DNA from: Euglena gracilis
Lineage: Eukaryota > Euglenida > Euglenophyceae > Euglenales
NCBI GenBank assembly: GCA_039621445.1
Contig: CP154955.1
Location: 36,993,123-37,057,122, forward strand
Direction: 5' to 3'
DNA: 64,000 nt
The notes under the pieces were generated by a model. It did no database searches. It was not told where the DNA came from and worked only from the letters and a program-made list of their open reading frames with translations. This document shows, in pieces, positions 22,440-32,704 of the stretch (position 1 is its first letter; each line of letters opens with the position of its first letter). A program made the translations under genes and the position numbers.

Positions 22440-22930
22440 CCTCCCCCCAGGAATCAAATTCGGTCAGGTCTGGCCATCGCAAAGTTTGTTTTGTAGCTTG
22501 CTCAGATTTTCGCTCCCCCAGATTCGAGTGGGTTTTTGATATCCCCAATCTGAAAATTGACAATAATCAACATCGACAAAAGTCAGCTTTTGAACACAGG
22601 GTCTTTTTCGAAGCAACCCATGACGGGTATTTTAAATCCACCACAACTTTGGTTTGAAATATTCGACAATTTCCAAAGTTTTTTTGACCAGCCGATCTGC
22701 CCCCTCCAAATTTCTGACTCGAAACGTTTTGGCCAAGCTATATTCTGTACAGGGCACCCCGGCAGCGATGATCTGAAAATATCCGGGCGGTACCTCCAAT
22801 ATCTCCACCCCAAAATATTTACACAGTGGGTTGGGTTAAATCTGGGGTTTATGTCCACTGACACAACCTTAAACCCCTGCTCTCTCAGGCAATCCCCAAC
22901 CGAGCCTTTACCGCAAAAAAGGTCTAAACC
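22440..22930 (-). pseudogene. Cytosine-C5-type DNA methyltransferase domain in inner retrotransposon
   Basis: Motif I is RGLDLFCGKGSVGDCLREQG at about 22,930-22,870 (Phe-x-Gly-x-Gly SAM site). It is followed by VVSVDIN, whose acidic residue would bind the SAM ribose. After a frameshift near 22,795 the catalytic block reads AAGVPCTEYSLAKT, with the Pro-Cys pair of C5 methyltransferase motif IV. A helix (ADRLVKKTLEIVEYF), the pair WW, and DVDYCQFSDWGYQKPTRIWG near 22,550 follow, the last shared with the outer copy. One in-frame TAA follows WWI. This is a short one-domain type without a large target-recognition region. Known function of the family: transfer of methyl from SAM to cytosine C5 in DNA. 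Substrate specificity cannot be read here. Confidence 0.75.
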
Positions 22931-24870
22931 TCTTTTCTTTACGGAAGGCTGTGCACGATCTCTTACGAGATCTGATTTTTTACAGATTTGGGTCGAGTCA
23001 CAGATTTGCACGTCACGCACACACGCACCTGACACACTGGACAAACCTTGTGCAGAGATATCCTGGGATGGCAGATTTTTCATCGTGCTTTCACTCGCAA
23101 GAGATTTTTCTTGCCACCTGGGATTTGCGTACGTCTTTGTGTGCGGCTGGGTATGCAAGCCTGGGGCAGCTCCCGCCCCCAACGGTCCACCCGGCTATCC
23201 TAGCAATGGTTTCCTTTCCCCCTTCCTTTGCCTTTGCCTGTTTCCACCGTCCTGGCCCTTTCCCCTAGACCAGTCATTTCCATTGTTTCCTTTCCCCCAG
23301 GAATTGTTTCCTTTGCCCTTTCCTTTGCCTTTGCCTTTGCCACCATCAGACTGTGAATCAAAGTTCTGCTGATTTGAGTGCCACCACTGATTTCCCTGAA
23401 AACTGGCATTGGCACTGTAATTCCACCCAGTATCGTTTCTCCATCCTCCCCCAATGCCAAATTAAGATTGCTGGGCGGGTGGCAATGACTGAGATTGATT
23501 CACTGGCACTGGATTCTGCACTGGGAGGTTCGAGTTTGCATTGGTCGCAGGAGCTGCCACCTGTGAATCTGATTTTTCAACAGGTTTCGCCACCGTTTCA
23601 CCGCCCTTTGCTGACCGTGCTGGGGAGGGTGTCCTGGACCCCTTGGCCCGATCTGCATTCGCTGACCTGGCCCTCCCGTTTCCAAACCCATTTGGCTCCC
23701 TGGAACTGTGTGTCATGTCTTGATCATCCCTGCATGACAATTTTTGCTGAACAAAACGAAAAATTTATTCAGCTCCCATTTTTGGCTTTTCCTCCACAAC
23801 TTTGATTCTTTTATCCGTGCCTGTGATTGGTTTCCCACTGACCTCTTTCAGTTTGTCGCGAATCGCAGTGTTGGGCAAAAAGACTTCGAACTCCAGCTGT
23901 GAAACTTTCGAAACCTTGCAGGGCTTTTCCCCAGTGACACGTTCCACGGCACAAATAATGTTTTCCTCAGTTGCTGGCACTCCAGGGTACATTTTGACTT
24001 TCGGTCCACACGTTGATTTTCTTTCGTCCTCATCGGCGACCCAATGCAAAATGAAATTTTTGGCAGTTTTCCTTTGACCAGTCTTTCTGCCTCATCGTCA
24101 GTGGCGCTTTTCACCTGTCTCCAGGCCATTTTGAAATTTATGACAAAATCTTGCCATTCCCGTACAGTAATTTTCCCTTTGTTCACGAGGTTCACATCAT
24201 ACCATTTTTTTCTGGCACAGTCGGACTGGGTTCCAAGCATATTTCCCGTCAGTCCTGTCAAATTCCTCCTCGAAAGATGTTTTTCCGTTCAATTCCATTC
24301 GGAATTGCAATTCCTTTTTATTTTTGTAGCCCAGCGTCATTGCAAAAAGCTGAAGTTTGAGTGAATCAGACACATGTCCATTTTGCAGAATAACCAACGT
24401 CCTGAAATATTGATCCCAATCCCGCACAAAGGACGACCAGTCTTTTGGCTGTCCAGAAAAATTTGGAGCTACCACGTTTTTCATCAATTGATGCGTTGCC
24501 ACTGCATTTGATGAAACCAGCCCTGCACCTGCAGGCACTGCCCCCACAGGTCGTGCACAAACCTGCCTGACATGTGTCGCATGTGATCCTGGTTCAGCGT
24601 ATTCATAGCCTTCAATTTCAACCGGATTCTTCTCAATCACAGGTAAACCGTTGTAACCAAAAAGATCAAACTCCTCGATTTCTGAATTACCAGCTGATTT
24701 TTCTCTCGTTTCCTTTGTCAGATCCACTGTCACAGATTTGGCAGATTCAGCTTGCTGATTTTTCATCACCAAAAACTCAGCCTGAGACGAATCCAGCTTT
24801 TGCCGTAGTTTTTTTCCGCTCCTGCTGCTCTTTAAAAAGTTCACTGGACTGCTGTTGCAGTAAAACTCCA
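22931..24870 (-). pseudogene. Gag capsid and basic tail of inner element
   Basis: Frame 24,197-24,871 contains APNFSGQPKDWSSFVRDWDQ and LKLQLFAMTLGYKNKKELQF, a capsid-like helical region of gypsy gag. The frame 23,848-24,261 continues with TVREWQDFVINFKMAWRQV. The part 23,765-24,049 (VKMYPGVPATEENIICAVER) keeps going in another frame. The 23,200-23,740 part is Gly/Lys/Ser-rich and could bind nucleic acid in place of a zinc knuckle. 22,931-23,182 is the N-terminal lead into the methyltransferase. There are several shifts, so no complete Gag is encoded. Confidence 0.6.
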
Positions 24871-25789
24871 ACCTGCTGTTTCATCGAACTTTCCATTTCA
24901 GCCCGAACTTTTTCAAACTGCCCCTCCCTTTCACTCAGCCTCAACCTTTCCTGCAACATTTCACTGATAATGACCTCCAAATTCTTTCTCGTTTGCAGTT
25001 CCAGCTCCCTTTGCACCTCCAACCGAATTGTTTCCTCACTCTTGTTAATCAGGTCACAGACTTTCTCAATGGGAAAATCTTTCGGACCCAGAAAATTCTC
25101 CAACCTCCCCAAACGATCATTCAGAGCTTTGCTCTCTCGCTCCAGGGACTGTGAAAATTCCTTCAATTTCTCAGCCTGTGCCTGAAATTTGGCACACTCA
25201 GTCTCCCCCAAAGTTTTGCACTGCTGAAAAATGATCCCGAAACGTCCCTCCAGACCAGAGCTTAGCTCACCGACTGCAGATTTGACCTGATTAAAAGCAA
25301 TTTCATGCTGTTTTTCCTTCTCCCCCACTTGTTGCACCGCCACATGCATCTCCCCCACAGATTTTCCAAAAATGACAGCTTCTGAGAAAATTGCCTCTCG
25401 TTTTTTCTCAACCCCTCAACCTGGGCCTCAAAAAACGTGTTTACTCCACGCTCCACTTTCTTCACTTTTTCAGCAAACTGCCGTTCCATTTCCACAGTCA
25501 ACAAATGCCTTTGGCATTTGGCCAGATTTTGCACCATTTCACCATTTGGCTGAAACTGCAAAAGTAAGTCGTTTACGGTTGCACTCAGTTCAGCCTGAAT
25601 TTCACGTTTCACCATGGCAATGTGATCAGCCATTCGCTGATCATGCACGCCCAATGCCTCATTGAGCAGATTCAACGTCTGCCCCTGTGACATGGCCAAT
25701 GCCTGATTTAGCCTGTTTTCTGCCTCACCCACCAGATTTTCAGCCGTTTTCTCGGGATATTTTTCCTTCCTGCACCAAACGTCTGCCAT
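24777..25789 (-). CDS. Coiled-coil segment of inner Gag
   Basis: Two overlapping minus-strand ORFs (25,262-25,789 and 24,777-25,358) encode long Glu/Gln/Lys/Leu-rich helices, for example LKEFSQSLERESKALNDRLG and MLQERLRLSEREGQFEKVRA. They are joined by one frameshift near 25,330. Such a long coiled coil before the capsid part would favour multimerisation of Gag. The assignment rests on its place between the LTR-proximal low-complexity part and the capsid, in the same orientation. A host coiled-coil gene is unlikely because both ends lie inside the LTR-bounded element. Confidence 0.6.
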
Positions 25790-26880
25790 TTATACATTCA
25801 ATTTTACAACTGATTTCTTCACCCCAGTTGTTCCAATCATCATCAGATTGGCCAAAGCCCGATTCCATTTCCACATCATACTGATTTTCAGGGGTTTCGG
25901 ACCCAGTTTCTGCAGAAAAACTGGTTTTGGGTGTGATTGTTGTGACTGGGTCTGTGGAAAATCTTGCTGAATTGGCCGAAAAACCTTGCCTGGGCCTGTA
26001 TTTGAAGACACTGCTAACGTTGGCTGAAAGCCCTGCCCACACATCTGGGCTGGCCCCATGATTCCTGAGACAGATGACTCAGCCGAAATTGCTGGGCTGG
26101 CTGAAAAACATGTGAAGTCATCTGGGCTGGCCCCATGATTGCTGGGACAGATGACTCAGCCGAAAACTGCTGGGCTGGGTGAAAAACCTGTGAAGTCATC
26201 TGGGCTGGGAGAGATATCTCAGCCGAAAACGGCTGGGCTGGCTGAAAAACCTGCAGCTGGGCTGCAGCTGGCTGTGCTGACTGCGATTCTGAACTCTGTG
26301 TTAACAGCACTGGTTCTGGCTGGGCTATTAAACACAAAAATTTTTGTTCTGGCCCTGGGCTGCTGTCTCGTGACGACACAGAAATTTGCTGAAAACCTGA
26401 AAAATTTACTGGCCACGTGCCAGCAGCTTTCATTCTTCGCATAACCATGTGCTGAATTATTGCGTTTTCAGCCTGTTTTTCTTCCTCTGTTTCGCTTTCG
26501 TGAGCTGGGGGGTCTGGTTCCTCATCACTGCTGTGCAGTGGAACCAGCTGAAAATTTTCTGGCCCTGCCACCGTGATGGGCCTTACGCACGTAATTAACC
26601 CGCTCTCCGATTCAAAATCAGATTCTGATTCCTGTGTTGTTTCTGAAAATCCTGAAACCGATAAAATTTCTGCAGCTTGAAAATTGTTTTCTGCAACAGA
26701 TTCCGTCATGATTTGCAATGATGCCACAGGTTCTGAAAACTGGGCTGCAGAAAATTCAGCTTTCATTTCATTCTGAATGCAGCTTTCTGCCACAGAGCTC
26801 AGAAAATTTTCACCACAATCTGAAATTCGGACAGATTGGCCGGGAAACGAGCAGATTTCTGCAGATTCTTCTGAAAATTA
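25790..26880 (-). CDS. N-terminal low-complexity part of inner Gag
   Basis: The ORF 26,014-26,793 (259 codons) is rich in Ser, Glu, Gln and Ala. Near its end it has an imperfect repeat, FQPAQPFSAE...FHPAQQFSAE, matched by tandem DNA repeats at 26,050-26,240. The last quarter runs on in shifted frames at 25,740-26,059. It begins about 225 bp after the primer-binding site. No enzyme motif is present. It is probably a disordered gag N-terminus; the internal repeats may have expanded by replication slippage. Confidence 0.5.
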
Positions 26881-27004
26881 ACAGACCACAAGGTTGATGA
26901 AAAAGTCCTCGTGTACCATTCTGCTGGCACAGCCACCAAAACAAATATCTGTGACCGTGTCGACCTTCTCTGAAAAATTTTCACTGACGAAGTCAGTGAG
27001 CCAA

Positions 27005-27017
27005 CCTCTGCTAACCA
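27005..27017 (-). promoter_or_regulatory. Primer-binding site of inner element
   Basis: On the minus strand TGGTTAGCAGAGG begins at the base after the 5' LTR. It is complementary, apart from one extra T, to a tRNA 3' end CCTCTGCT(A)CCA as found on animal and fungal-type initiator tRNA-Met. This fixes the element's orientation and its LTR edge. Confidence 0.7.
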
Positions 27018-27885
27018 TGTTCGCTGGCCCCACCCCCTGTGCGCCGCCGGTCGCCCCCGCTACCCGGCGAGTCCCGGTGGGCCCAGGGACCGGGGGGGTC
27101 CTCGCCGTCGTGGATAACCACCGACAGCAGGGGGTGGGTGTTTCCAGGGTGAGGCCTGCGCTTTCTCGGGGAACTGGTGGGCTCAAGCCAACCCCCATTC
27201 TTTCACCCAGGTGGTTTCCCCAACCCCAGCCGGCGCGTAGGATCGTCTTTTCCAGTTTTCCGAAATTTTAGTGAAAAACGAAAAATCTGCCATTTGGTGT
27301 GAAATTCTCACTTCTCTCTCTCTCTCTCTCTCTCTCACCCTCTCTCTCTCTATCTCTCTCTCTCTCTTGCACACCTTGTAGGCAAAACCAACCCACTGAA
27401 ACCTGGAACTTTGAGAGTGAGAAACTGAAAGTAACTGAATGTGAAGGATTGAAATAAAGAAACGAACTGTGAAATGTGAATGTGTGAAAATGTGCAAACC
27501 TGGGGGCAAGGAGGTGAGGGGTAGGGGGTATAGTGGAAGGCGGTGAAGGTGGCGGTGTTGTAGGGCCTTGACTCCTTCTTGACTTCAACAGCCAATTTGA
27601 CTTCAATAACCAATGTATAATTGCAATTCAAAGTCCACCAACAATGCAATCCACACTTCCAATTCAAACCAAGAATTCCAATGTCCAAATTCAATACAAA
27701 TGTATCCCTTCTTTGCCAAATGATGGGCAAAACCCCTCAAGTTCTGTAAAAAAAAAAGAATTTGCAAGCTTGACCCGCTTCCAATTTGTGTCGCGGGTTT
27801 CTCTAACTGATTGGCTGTTACCCACGACTTTGAAATTTGCGCTTTCTGGCATTTTTTGGCTGCCAGCGAAAGCCGGCGGCCGACA
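27018..27885 (-). repeat. 5' LTR of inner element
   Basis: 868 bp. It carries a longer CT microsatellite (27,310-27,366) than the other LTR. It is otherwise collinear with 17,289-18,112 from TGTTCG to GCCGACA. Confidence 0.85.
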
Positions 27886-27886
27886 C

Positions 27887-28560
27887 TCCCCCCCCCCCGT
27901 GTCCATTCAGGCGATCCAAAATTTTCGTCCCAAAGCTTTGGATCTTTTTCCCGGCACAGGGAGTGTCGGAGAGGTGTTGCGGGACCACGGATACGAAGTG
28001 ATATCCGTTGATGTGTATTCAAAGTGTGACCCCACCCTGTTTGTACATATTTCAACCTGGGAGAAAAGTTCACGAGAAAAGTTTTTCCCTGGGTGAATTT
28101 GAAATTGTGACCGCATGCCCCCCTGTACCGAATTCAGTTTGGCCTTAAGCCATAGGCCGAGACGGTTGGAGCCGGCTCTGGCATTGGTGCGAACCACACT
28201 TGAGATTATCAAAATTTTGGGACCCAAGGATTGGTGGTTGGAGACCCCCCCGAACGGGAATCCTTGCCCGGCATGCTCTTTCGGCGAAATTTCCAGTTTT
28301 GGATGCAGACCATTGCCAGTTTGAAAGGTGGGGATATCAAAAACCCACCAGACTTTGGGGAGTCAGCATTTGCTTTCACTGCCCAATGTCGTTTGTGATC
28401 ATTCGACGTGCCCCAATTTGGTAGAGAAGGATCCCGACCATCGAACCAAGCTTCGAGCACACAAGGCCAAGCTAGGAGGGGCAAATGGGAGTGCTAAAAA
28501 GGAGCTCATTTATCATGTTCCTTACCGATTGGTGGAATATGAGCGTGGTTTCACCTGCGA
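27887..28560 (+). pseudogene. Cytosine-C5-type DNA methyltransferase domain in outer retrotransposon
   Basis: Motif I is KALDLFPGTGSVGEVLRDHG at about 27,931-27,990, followed by YEVISVDVYS. After one shift near 28,090 a single frame carries VTACPPCTEFSLAL (motif IV with the catalytic Pro-Cys), ALVRTTLEIIKILGPKDWW, and NG. The next frame has DHCQFERWGYQKPTRLWG near 28,310-28,360. The C-terminal piece KLRAHKAKLGGANGS and HVPYRLVEY reaches 28,545. The domain is the same type as at 22.4-22.9 kb but clearly diverged. It follows the protease once the inner insertion is taken out, and precedes an acidic linker and the RT. Frameshifts at about 28,090 and 28,290 disable it. Confidence 0.75.
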
Positions 28561-28922
28561 TGGCAAGGAAAGAGGTTTTTTGGGGGGACCATGTTTCGGA
28601 CTCACCACGACCTTTGACTTCGGACGAGGAAGCGGAGTCCGAAAAAGAGAATTTGGTGGATCCAATGCCTGGGCGTCCAGATGGTTTTCTCGAGGAGGGT
28701 GATTCTCCGATTGACCCATTGGAAATGCACCAAGTGGACGAGATGGTGAAAATAATGCGATTTTCGGCCAGCCTGGGTGCCCATTTTGAGCTGGAGGAAG
28801 AGGGTGACGATGTCACCCGTGAAGTGGCAAAACACACGGTTTTGGCGTCAGCCCATGTGAATTTTGTGAAGGGTGCGATTGAGCTGAGGGGGAGACCAAA
28901 GACCCCCTCGGTGCAGTCCTGA
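28485..28922 (+). CDS. Acidic linker ORF between methyltransferase and RT
   Basis: The 145-codon frame overlaps the end of the methyltransferase. Its main part is rich in Glu and Asp (LTSDEEAESEKENLVDPMPG, FELEEEGDDVTREVAKHTVL). No known domain is seen. In the polyprotein it would lie between the methyltransferase and the RT. The listed ATG is unlikely to be a real start. Confidence 0.45.
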   Translation: MGVLKRSSFIMFLTDWWNMSVVSPAMARKEVFWGDHVSDSPRPLTSDEEAESEKENLVDPMPGRPDGFLEEGDSPIDPLEMHQVDEMVKIMRFSASLGAHFELEEEGDDVTREVAKHTVLASAHVNFVKGAIELRGRPKTPSVQS

Positions 28923-28968
28923 AAGAGGAGATTGTTGAAGAATTTCGGGATTCATCACTTTCTGGGAT

Positions 28969-29720
28969 TTGCCCTCGAGATCCCCCCGTGAGAGGTCCAC
29001 ACGAGCCGAAATTTGGTTGAGGGAGGGTGCCAAAGCCGTTAGTCAAAAGCCCTATCACATGTCGGGTGAGAGACAGGAGGCTTATGAACATCTTGTGGAT
29101 GAGGACGTGAAAATGGGGAAAGTCGAACCCGGTTCGGGTCCTTGGAGCACCCCATCTTTTCCGGTACCCAGTAAAACCCCAGGAAAGTTCCGCCTTGTGC
29201 AGGATTTGAGACCCCAAATTCTTGCAACCCTGAAAGACGGACATCCCCTCCCCCAAATTTCTCACATCCCCCAAATACAAGGGAACTTCGAAATTTGGAC
29301 GTTGCTGGATTTGACAGATGGCTATCACCAAAAGCCATTGAAAAAGGAGCACCGACCCATCACCTGCATGTCAACCACCCGAGGCACCGTGCAATGGAAA
29401 GTTTTGGTGATGTGGTTGAAAAATATAAATGCCCAATTCCAACGGAGGATGGAATGAATGGTTTTTGCGAGATCTTCCTGGTGTCGATCCCTACGTGGAC
29501 GACATCATTATTGGGTCCACAGGTGAATCGGATGAAGAGGTCCTCCACAATCATGCCGAAAATGTGAGACAGGTTTTTCAACGCCCCAAGGAAAACAATC
29601 TCGTGTGCAGCCCCTAAAAATAGCACCTCGTCATGCGGGAGGTTGAGTTTTGTGGGCATGTTTTGCAGCAGGATCCAAGGAACCCCTCCCCAGGAAAACG
29701 TTTACCGTGTTGCAGAGGAT
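28969..29720 (+). pseudogene. Reverse transcriptase fingers/palm of outer element
   Basis: The ORF 28,969-29,457 has SQKPYHMSGERQEAYEHLVD, TPSFPVPSKTPGKFRLVQDL, and IWTLLDLTDGYHQKPLKKEH with the first catalytic Asp at residue 114. After one shift near 29,455 the frame continues with DLPGVDPYVDDIIIGST; YVDD is at 29,492-29,503. The sequence VEFCGHVLQQDP at about 29,640-29,680 starts the thumb. The rest of the thumb and RNase H do not follow on this strand; they occur inverted at 30.3-31.15 kb. All catalytic aspartates are present despite the breaks. Confidence 0.85.
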
Positions 29721-30335
29721 GTGGTGACACCCGACCGGGAAACCACCTGTACATCTGTTGCCCCCCCCCCACCATCAATATCCCTCATTTTCCCCCGATT
29801 TCCTGACGAAACAAGCCAACCAAGCCGCTTTCCATGCAAAAATTGAAGTACAACGTACACTCTGAAAAGGTATTTTATCGATCTTATCGTTTTGGTTGGT
29901 GCTGCCCCCTTTCAACCCTGGTCCGACGGGAGTGGTTGTGGTGTTTGGGTTGCCCCTTTCCGCTGGTGTCTGGTAGGGCTGAACGTTTGCTTGTGTTGTT
30001 CGTTCTACCCCCTTCCCGCTCTCGTCCGGTATGGCTGAGCGTGTGTTTGTGTTGTTCGTTGTGCCCCCTTCCCGCTCTCGTCCGGTAGGGCTGAGCGTGT
30101 GCTTGTGTTGTTAGTACTGTCCCCCTTCCCGCTGTCGTCCGGTTGCTTGTGTTGTTAGTGCAACGTCCTTCCCCTGTTGTCCTGTTCCATGCCAATGATG
30201 CTCTTATTGGTTAAATATTCTCATCCCTAAATTGTAATTTTTTTTACTTTAATTTTTTTAATTTTTTTTCATTTCCTCCTTTCCCGCACTAAATGCTAAA
30301 TAAACCCTGTTCGTGTTGCCTGTACCCGCCCAGGC
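29721..30335. repeat. Tandem repeat, about 60-bp unit
   Basis: Four to five imperfect copies lie at 29,890-30,175, built around CCCCCTTCCCGCT(C/G)TCGTCCGGTAGGGCTGAGCGT(G)TGCTTGTGTTGTT. They sit at the left breakpoint of the inverted RT-thumb/RNase H block. From 30,235 to 30,275 follows a T/A-rich stretch. No gene. Confidence 0.6.
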
Positions 30336-31150
30336 TCACCAAACCAAACCAAACTCAGCCCGTTCCCCCTGCATCATGGATTTTACTTCTTCCAGGGGTT
30401 CCAAGCACCGGTGGAAGCTTACATCCTCCCGCGCGGACCTCGCCAGGTAGGCATACCGTGACATGGCATTCGCCGCGATATTCGAGGGGCCGTGGACATA
30501 AATAACTTTGCAGTTCGAACTGAGATAGCGTCTCGTGCCGTCTCGCTCGCCTTCCTCGGGGACCCGAGGGAGTGTCGACATGCTTGGTAACCCAATCCTC
30601 CAACGCCTTGTGATTGGTCGTGATGATCACGGGTTGGAAGCGAATGTAACTGGCCCATTTCCTTAGGGCTGCAACAATGCATAAGTTTCCTTTTCACGGA
30701 GAACCCCTTTCAATTGGCTCTTGGCCAACTTCCGTCAAAAGAAACCCACAGGCACGAGTCGACTTTTGCCGACATCAATCCCCGAAGATTCTTCCTGTTC
30801 AGGGTGAAGTTGCTCCCAAACGGCTGCAATAGCAAAATCACTTGCATCACAGCTCAAAACCAATGGAGCTTCCGGGTTGATTTGGAAGAGCTCAAGCTCC
30901 TCCCTCAATTTTTATTTTAACCGATGAAAAGCCAAGACTTCATCCTCGGTCCTTTCCAAATATATCTAAGATCCCTTTCTCCCGTCATGCCGATCCAATC
31001 TGAATTTGTCCATGAGGGGGGCATCAAATTCGGCATAGTGGTGAACACACTCCGAATAATGGTTTGTCAACCCCAAAAAGGCACGAAGTTCGGTCATCAT
31101 CTTTGTCCCCCTGGCCACCTCAGGCCGATGAACAATCCCCCCTAATCGGG
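30336..31150 (-). pseudogene. Inverted block: RT thumb and RNase H
   Basis: Read on the minus strand from 31,150, the sequence gives FLGLTNHYSECVHHYAEF-like thumb in mixed frames. RNase H follows: CDASDFAIAAVW-like start near 30,850, [20 protein letters not shown] in ORF 30,355-30,630, and [20 protein letters not shown] in ORF 30,336-30,581. These are the missing middle parts of a gypsy pol like the outer element's. The place is right for that element, but the strand is opposite. It may be an in-place inversion or a piece of another element. One shift splits RNase H near 30,530. Confidence 0.75.
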
Positions 31151-31800
31151 GTTTGAGGATGAGTCGGGAGGAGCATCCTACTCTGCCGCCGCTCCATCGA
31201 CAATGGCAAGTGGAGGAGTCGAGAAAAAGGCTTGGAGAACCTCAGCCACGGGTACCGAATGAATGGTGAGTGGAGAGGGAATCCAAGCTGGAGCACGGGG
31301 AGCCTCGGCCCCTACCGCCGATCCAAAGGCGATGGATTGAGATGCAAGAGAGGTGGAGAGCCGAACCCCCTCAGGAATCTTCTCCGCGGGCCCAAACGAG
31401 AAAGGAGACGTAGGTGGGTTCAATGGACAACGAAGAAGAAAGTGCAGAAGAGAAAGAGGAGAGAAGGTGTGTTCCCATCACTCTTCTAATTCACCCTCCC
31501 TCTCGAAAAGGGGATGCCCTGGAAGAGGATGTGGGAGGGAAAGTTCTTCGTGCATGGAGTGCCTTGGTGATGTAGAATCCTCATCGGATGAAAGGGTTGG
31601 TGTTTTGAACCGACCCGAAATGGTGGAAACCCCCCTTGGAGAGCCCAAAAAAATTGTTTTTTCGAGCCCCCCCCCTCGTCGTTGTGGAAGTGAAACCCCT
31701 CGGCGACACGGGTCGGAAGCCCACCACCACCGTGGATGCGAGGGGGGGGGTCTAAATTTTGTCCACACGCGATGGATGAAAATTGGTCAAACTTGTAAGA
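31151..31800. other. Linker-like sequence between the two inverted blocks
   Basis: Acidic/basic low-complexity sequence, open in part on both strands (plus 31,353-31,898, minus 31,478-31,768). GRRRKCRRERGEK is on the plus strand and GAEAPRAPAWIPSP on the minus. I see no domain. It is probably the RNase H-integrase linker. Confidence 0.3.
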
Positions 31801-32704
31801 TCAATCCAAATTTTGAGCGAAGGATTGGAGAAAAACCAAGTCCAAGGGGATTCGGATTTTTGATGAGAAAACGTACAAGGGGGACAGGTTGTGTGTAACT
31901 GGAAATCCGGTGTAAATTTTCACACGAGAGCACCACATTGCCATGTGGCATTTGGGCGTGGGTCGGGGCTTTGGGACAGTCTTGTATGGGGTGTAGGGCA
32001 GTCCCGCCAAACTTCGATCCCTCCCAAAAACTAACTGGTATGGAGTGTACACGGCTGAGTCGGCCAAATCGTGTTGAAGCTGCAAAGCTCGGGGTTGGAA
32101 GAATCCTCCAAGAATCCTAGGGAAATTACACACGGTGGAAAAGGTAAATTGGGTCGAGGCACACACCTCAGCCCGCACACTTGCTTGGGGGCGGTGTGCT
32201 TAAGAATATGCCCTCCTTATTCCCAATCGACTACACATGGTCACCCAAAATTGAGACACAAATTGGGACCCCTATCGCTGGTGATCACGTTCGGAATGCC
32301 CATTTCTCCCCAACTCCCATCAATGAAGAGATGAGCCGCCCGTTCCCTGGTGAGCCATTTTTCAACACTTGGTCGAGCCACCATCCAACCGGTCAAACGA
32401 TCCACACACAAAACATAACAATTGTATGTGTGTTCCAACCACGTGACTTCCGGCACGGAGAAGACATCCATACACACGTGGGACCAAAATGCTCGGAAAC
32501 GGGAGTGAATTAAATGGGTCTTTTCATGGACCAATTCGGAGGTTCACACGCTTGACACACCAAACATTCTGTTTTCACCTTGTCCACCACTTTTACCAAT
32601 TCGTGGTGGTCGGTATAAAATATCGACGCTCCATTTTGGTGACCAACCAAAATTTGGAAGAGAAAATTTCCAAACTCTTGAAGGAGGAAGATGCGAGGGT
32701 GCAA
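31801..32704 (-). pseudogene. Inverted block: integrase zinc domain and core
   Basis: Minus-strand frames give the zinc-binding part (HHELVKVVDKVKTECLVCQA, ORF 32,510-32,704) and then the core: CMDVFSVPEV, CYVLCVDRLTGWMVARP and NVITSDRGPNLCLNFG in ORF 32,241-32,534. After a gap they give YTPYQLVFGRDRSLAGLPYT in ORF 31,801-32,178. The region with the catalytic Glu lies in the damaged part between 32,180 and 32,240 and I cannot find it. The block stops near 32,650, exactly where the plus-strand integrase C-terminus starts. Confidence 0.8.

Larger units (their letters stand above)
17289..27885 (-). mobile_element. Inner Ty3/gypsy LTR retrotransposon with gag, methyltransferase, protease, RT, RNase H and integrase
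   Basis: LTRs at 17,289-18,112 and 27,018-27,885 (TGTTCG...GCCGACA on the plus strand) flank a minus-strand element. Read on the minus strand the order is 5' LTR, primer-binding site, gag, methyltransferase, protease, RT, RNase H, integrase, polypurine tract, 3' LTR. The outer element's protease ends at the left edge and its methyltransferase begins at the right edge, so this is a nested insertion. TCCCC occurs just outside each edge (17,284-17,288; 27,887-27,891), but this C-rich sequence is weak evidence for a target duplication. In a 112-bp stretch I counted 4 LTR differences, fewer than in the outer LTRs, which fits the nesting order. The integrase C-terminal domain is missing. Confidence 0.85.

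Noticed and set aside
27644-28096. 150-codon plus-strand ORF as one gene
   Set aside because: Its first 240 bases are LTR of the inner element; only the part after 27,887 is methyltransferase.
22440-28560. Methyltransferases as part of a bacterial restriction system or contamination
   Set aside because: Both sit inside gypsy elements in polyprotein order, and no restriction or specificity gene is near.
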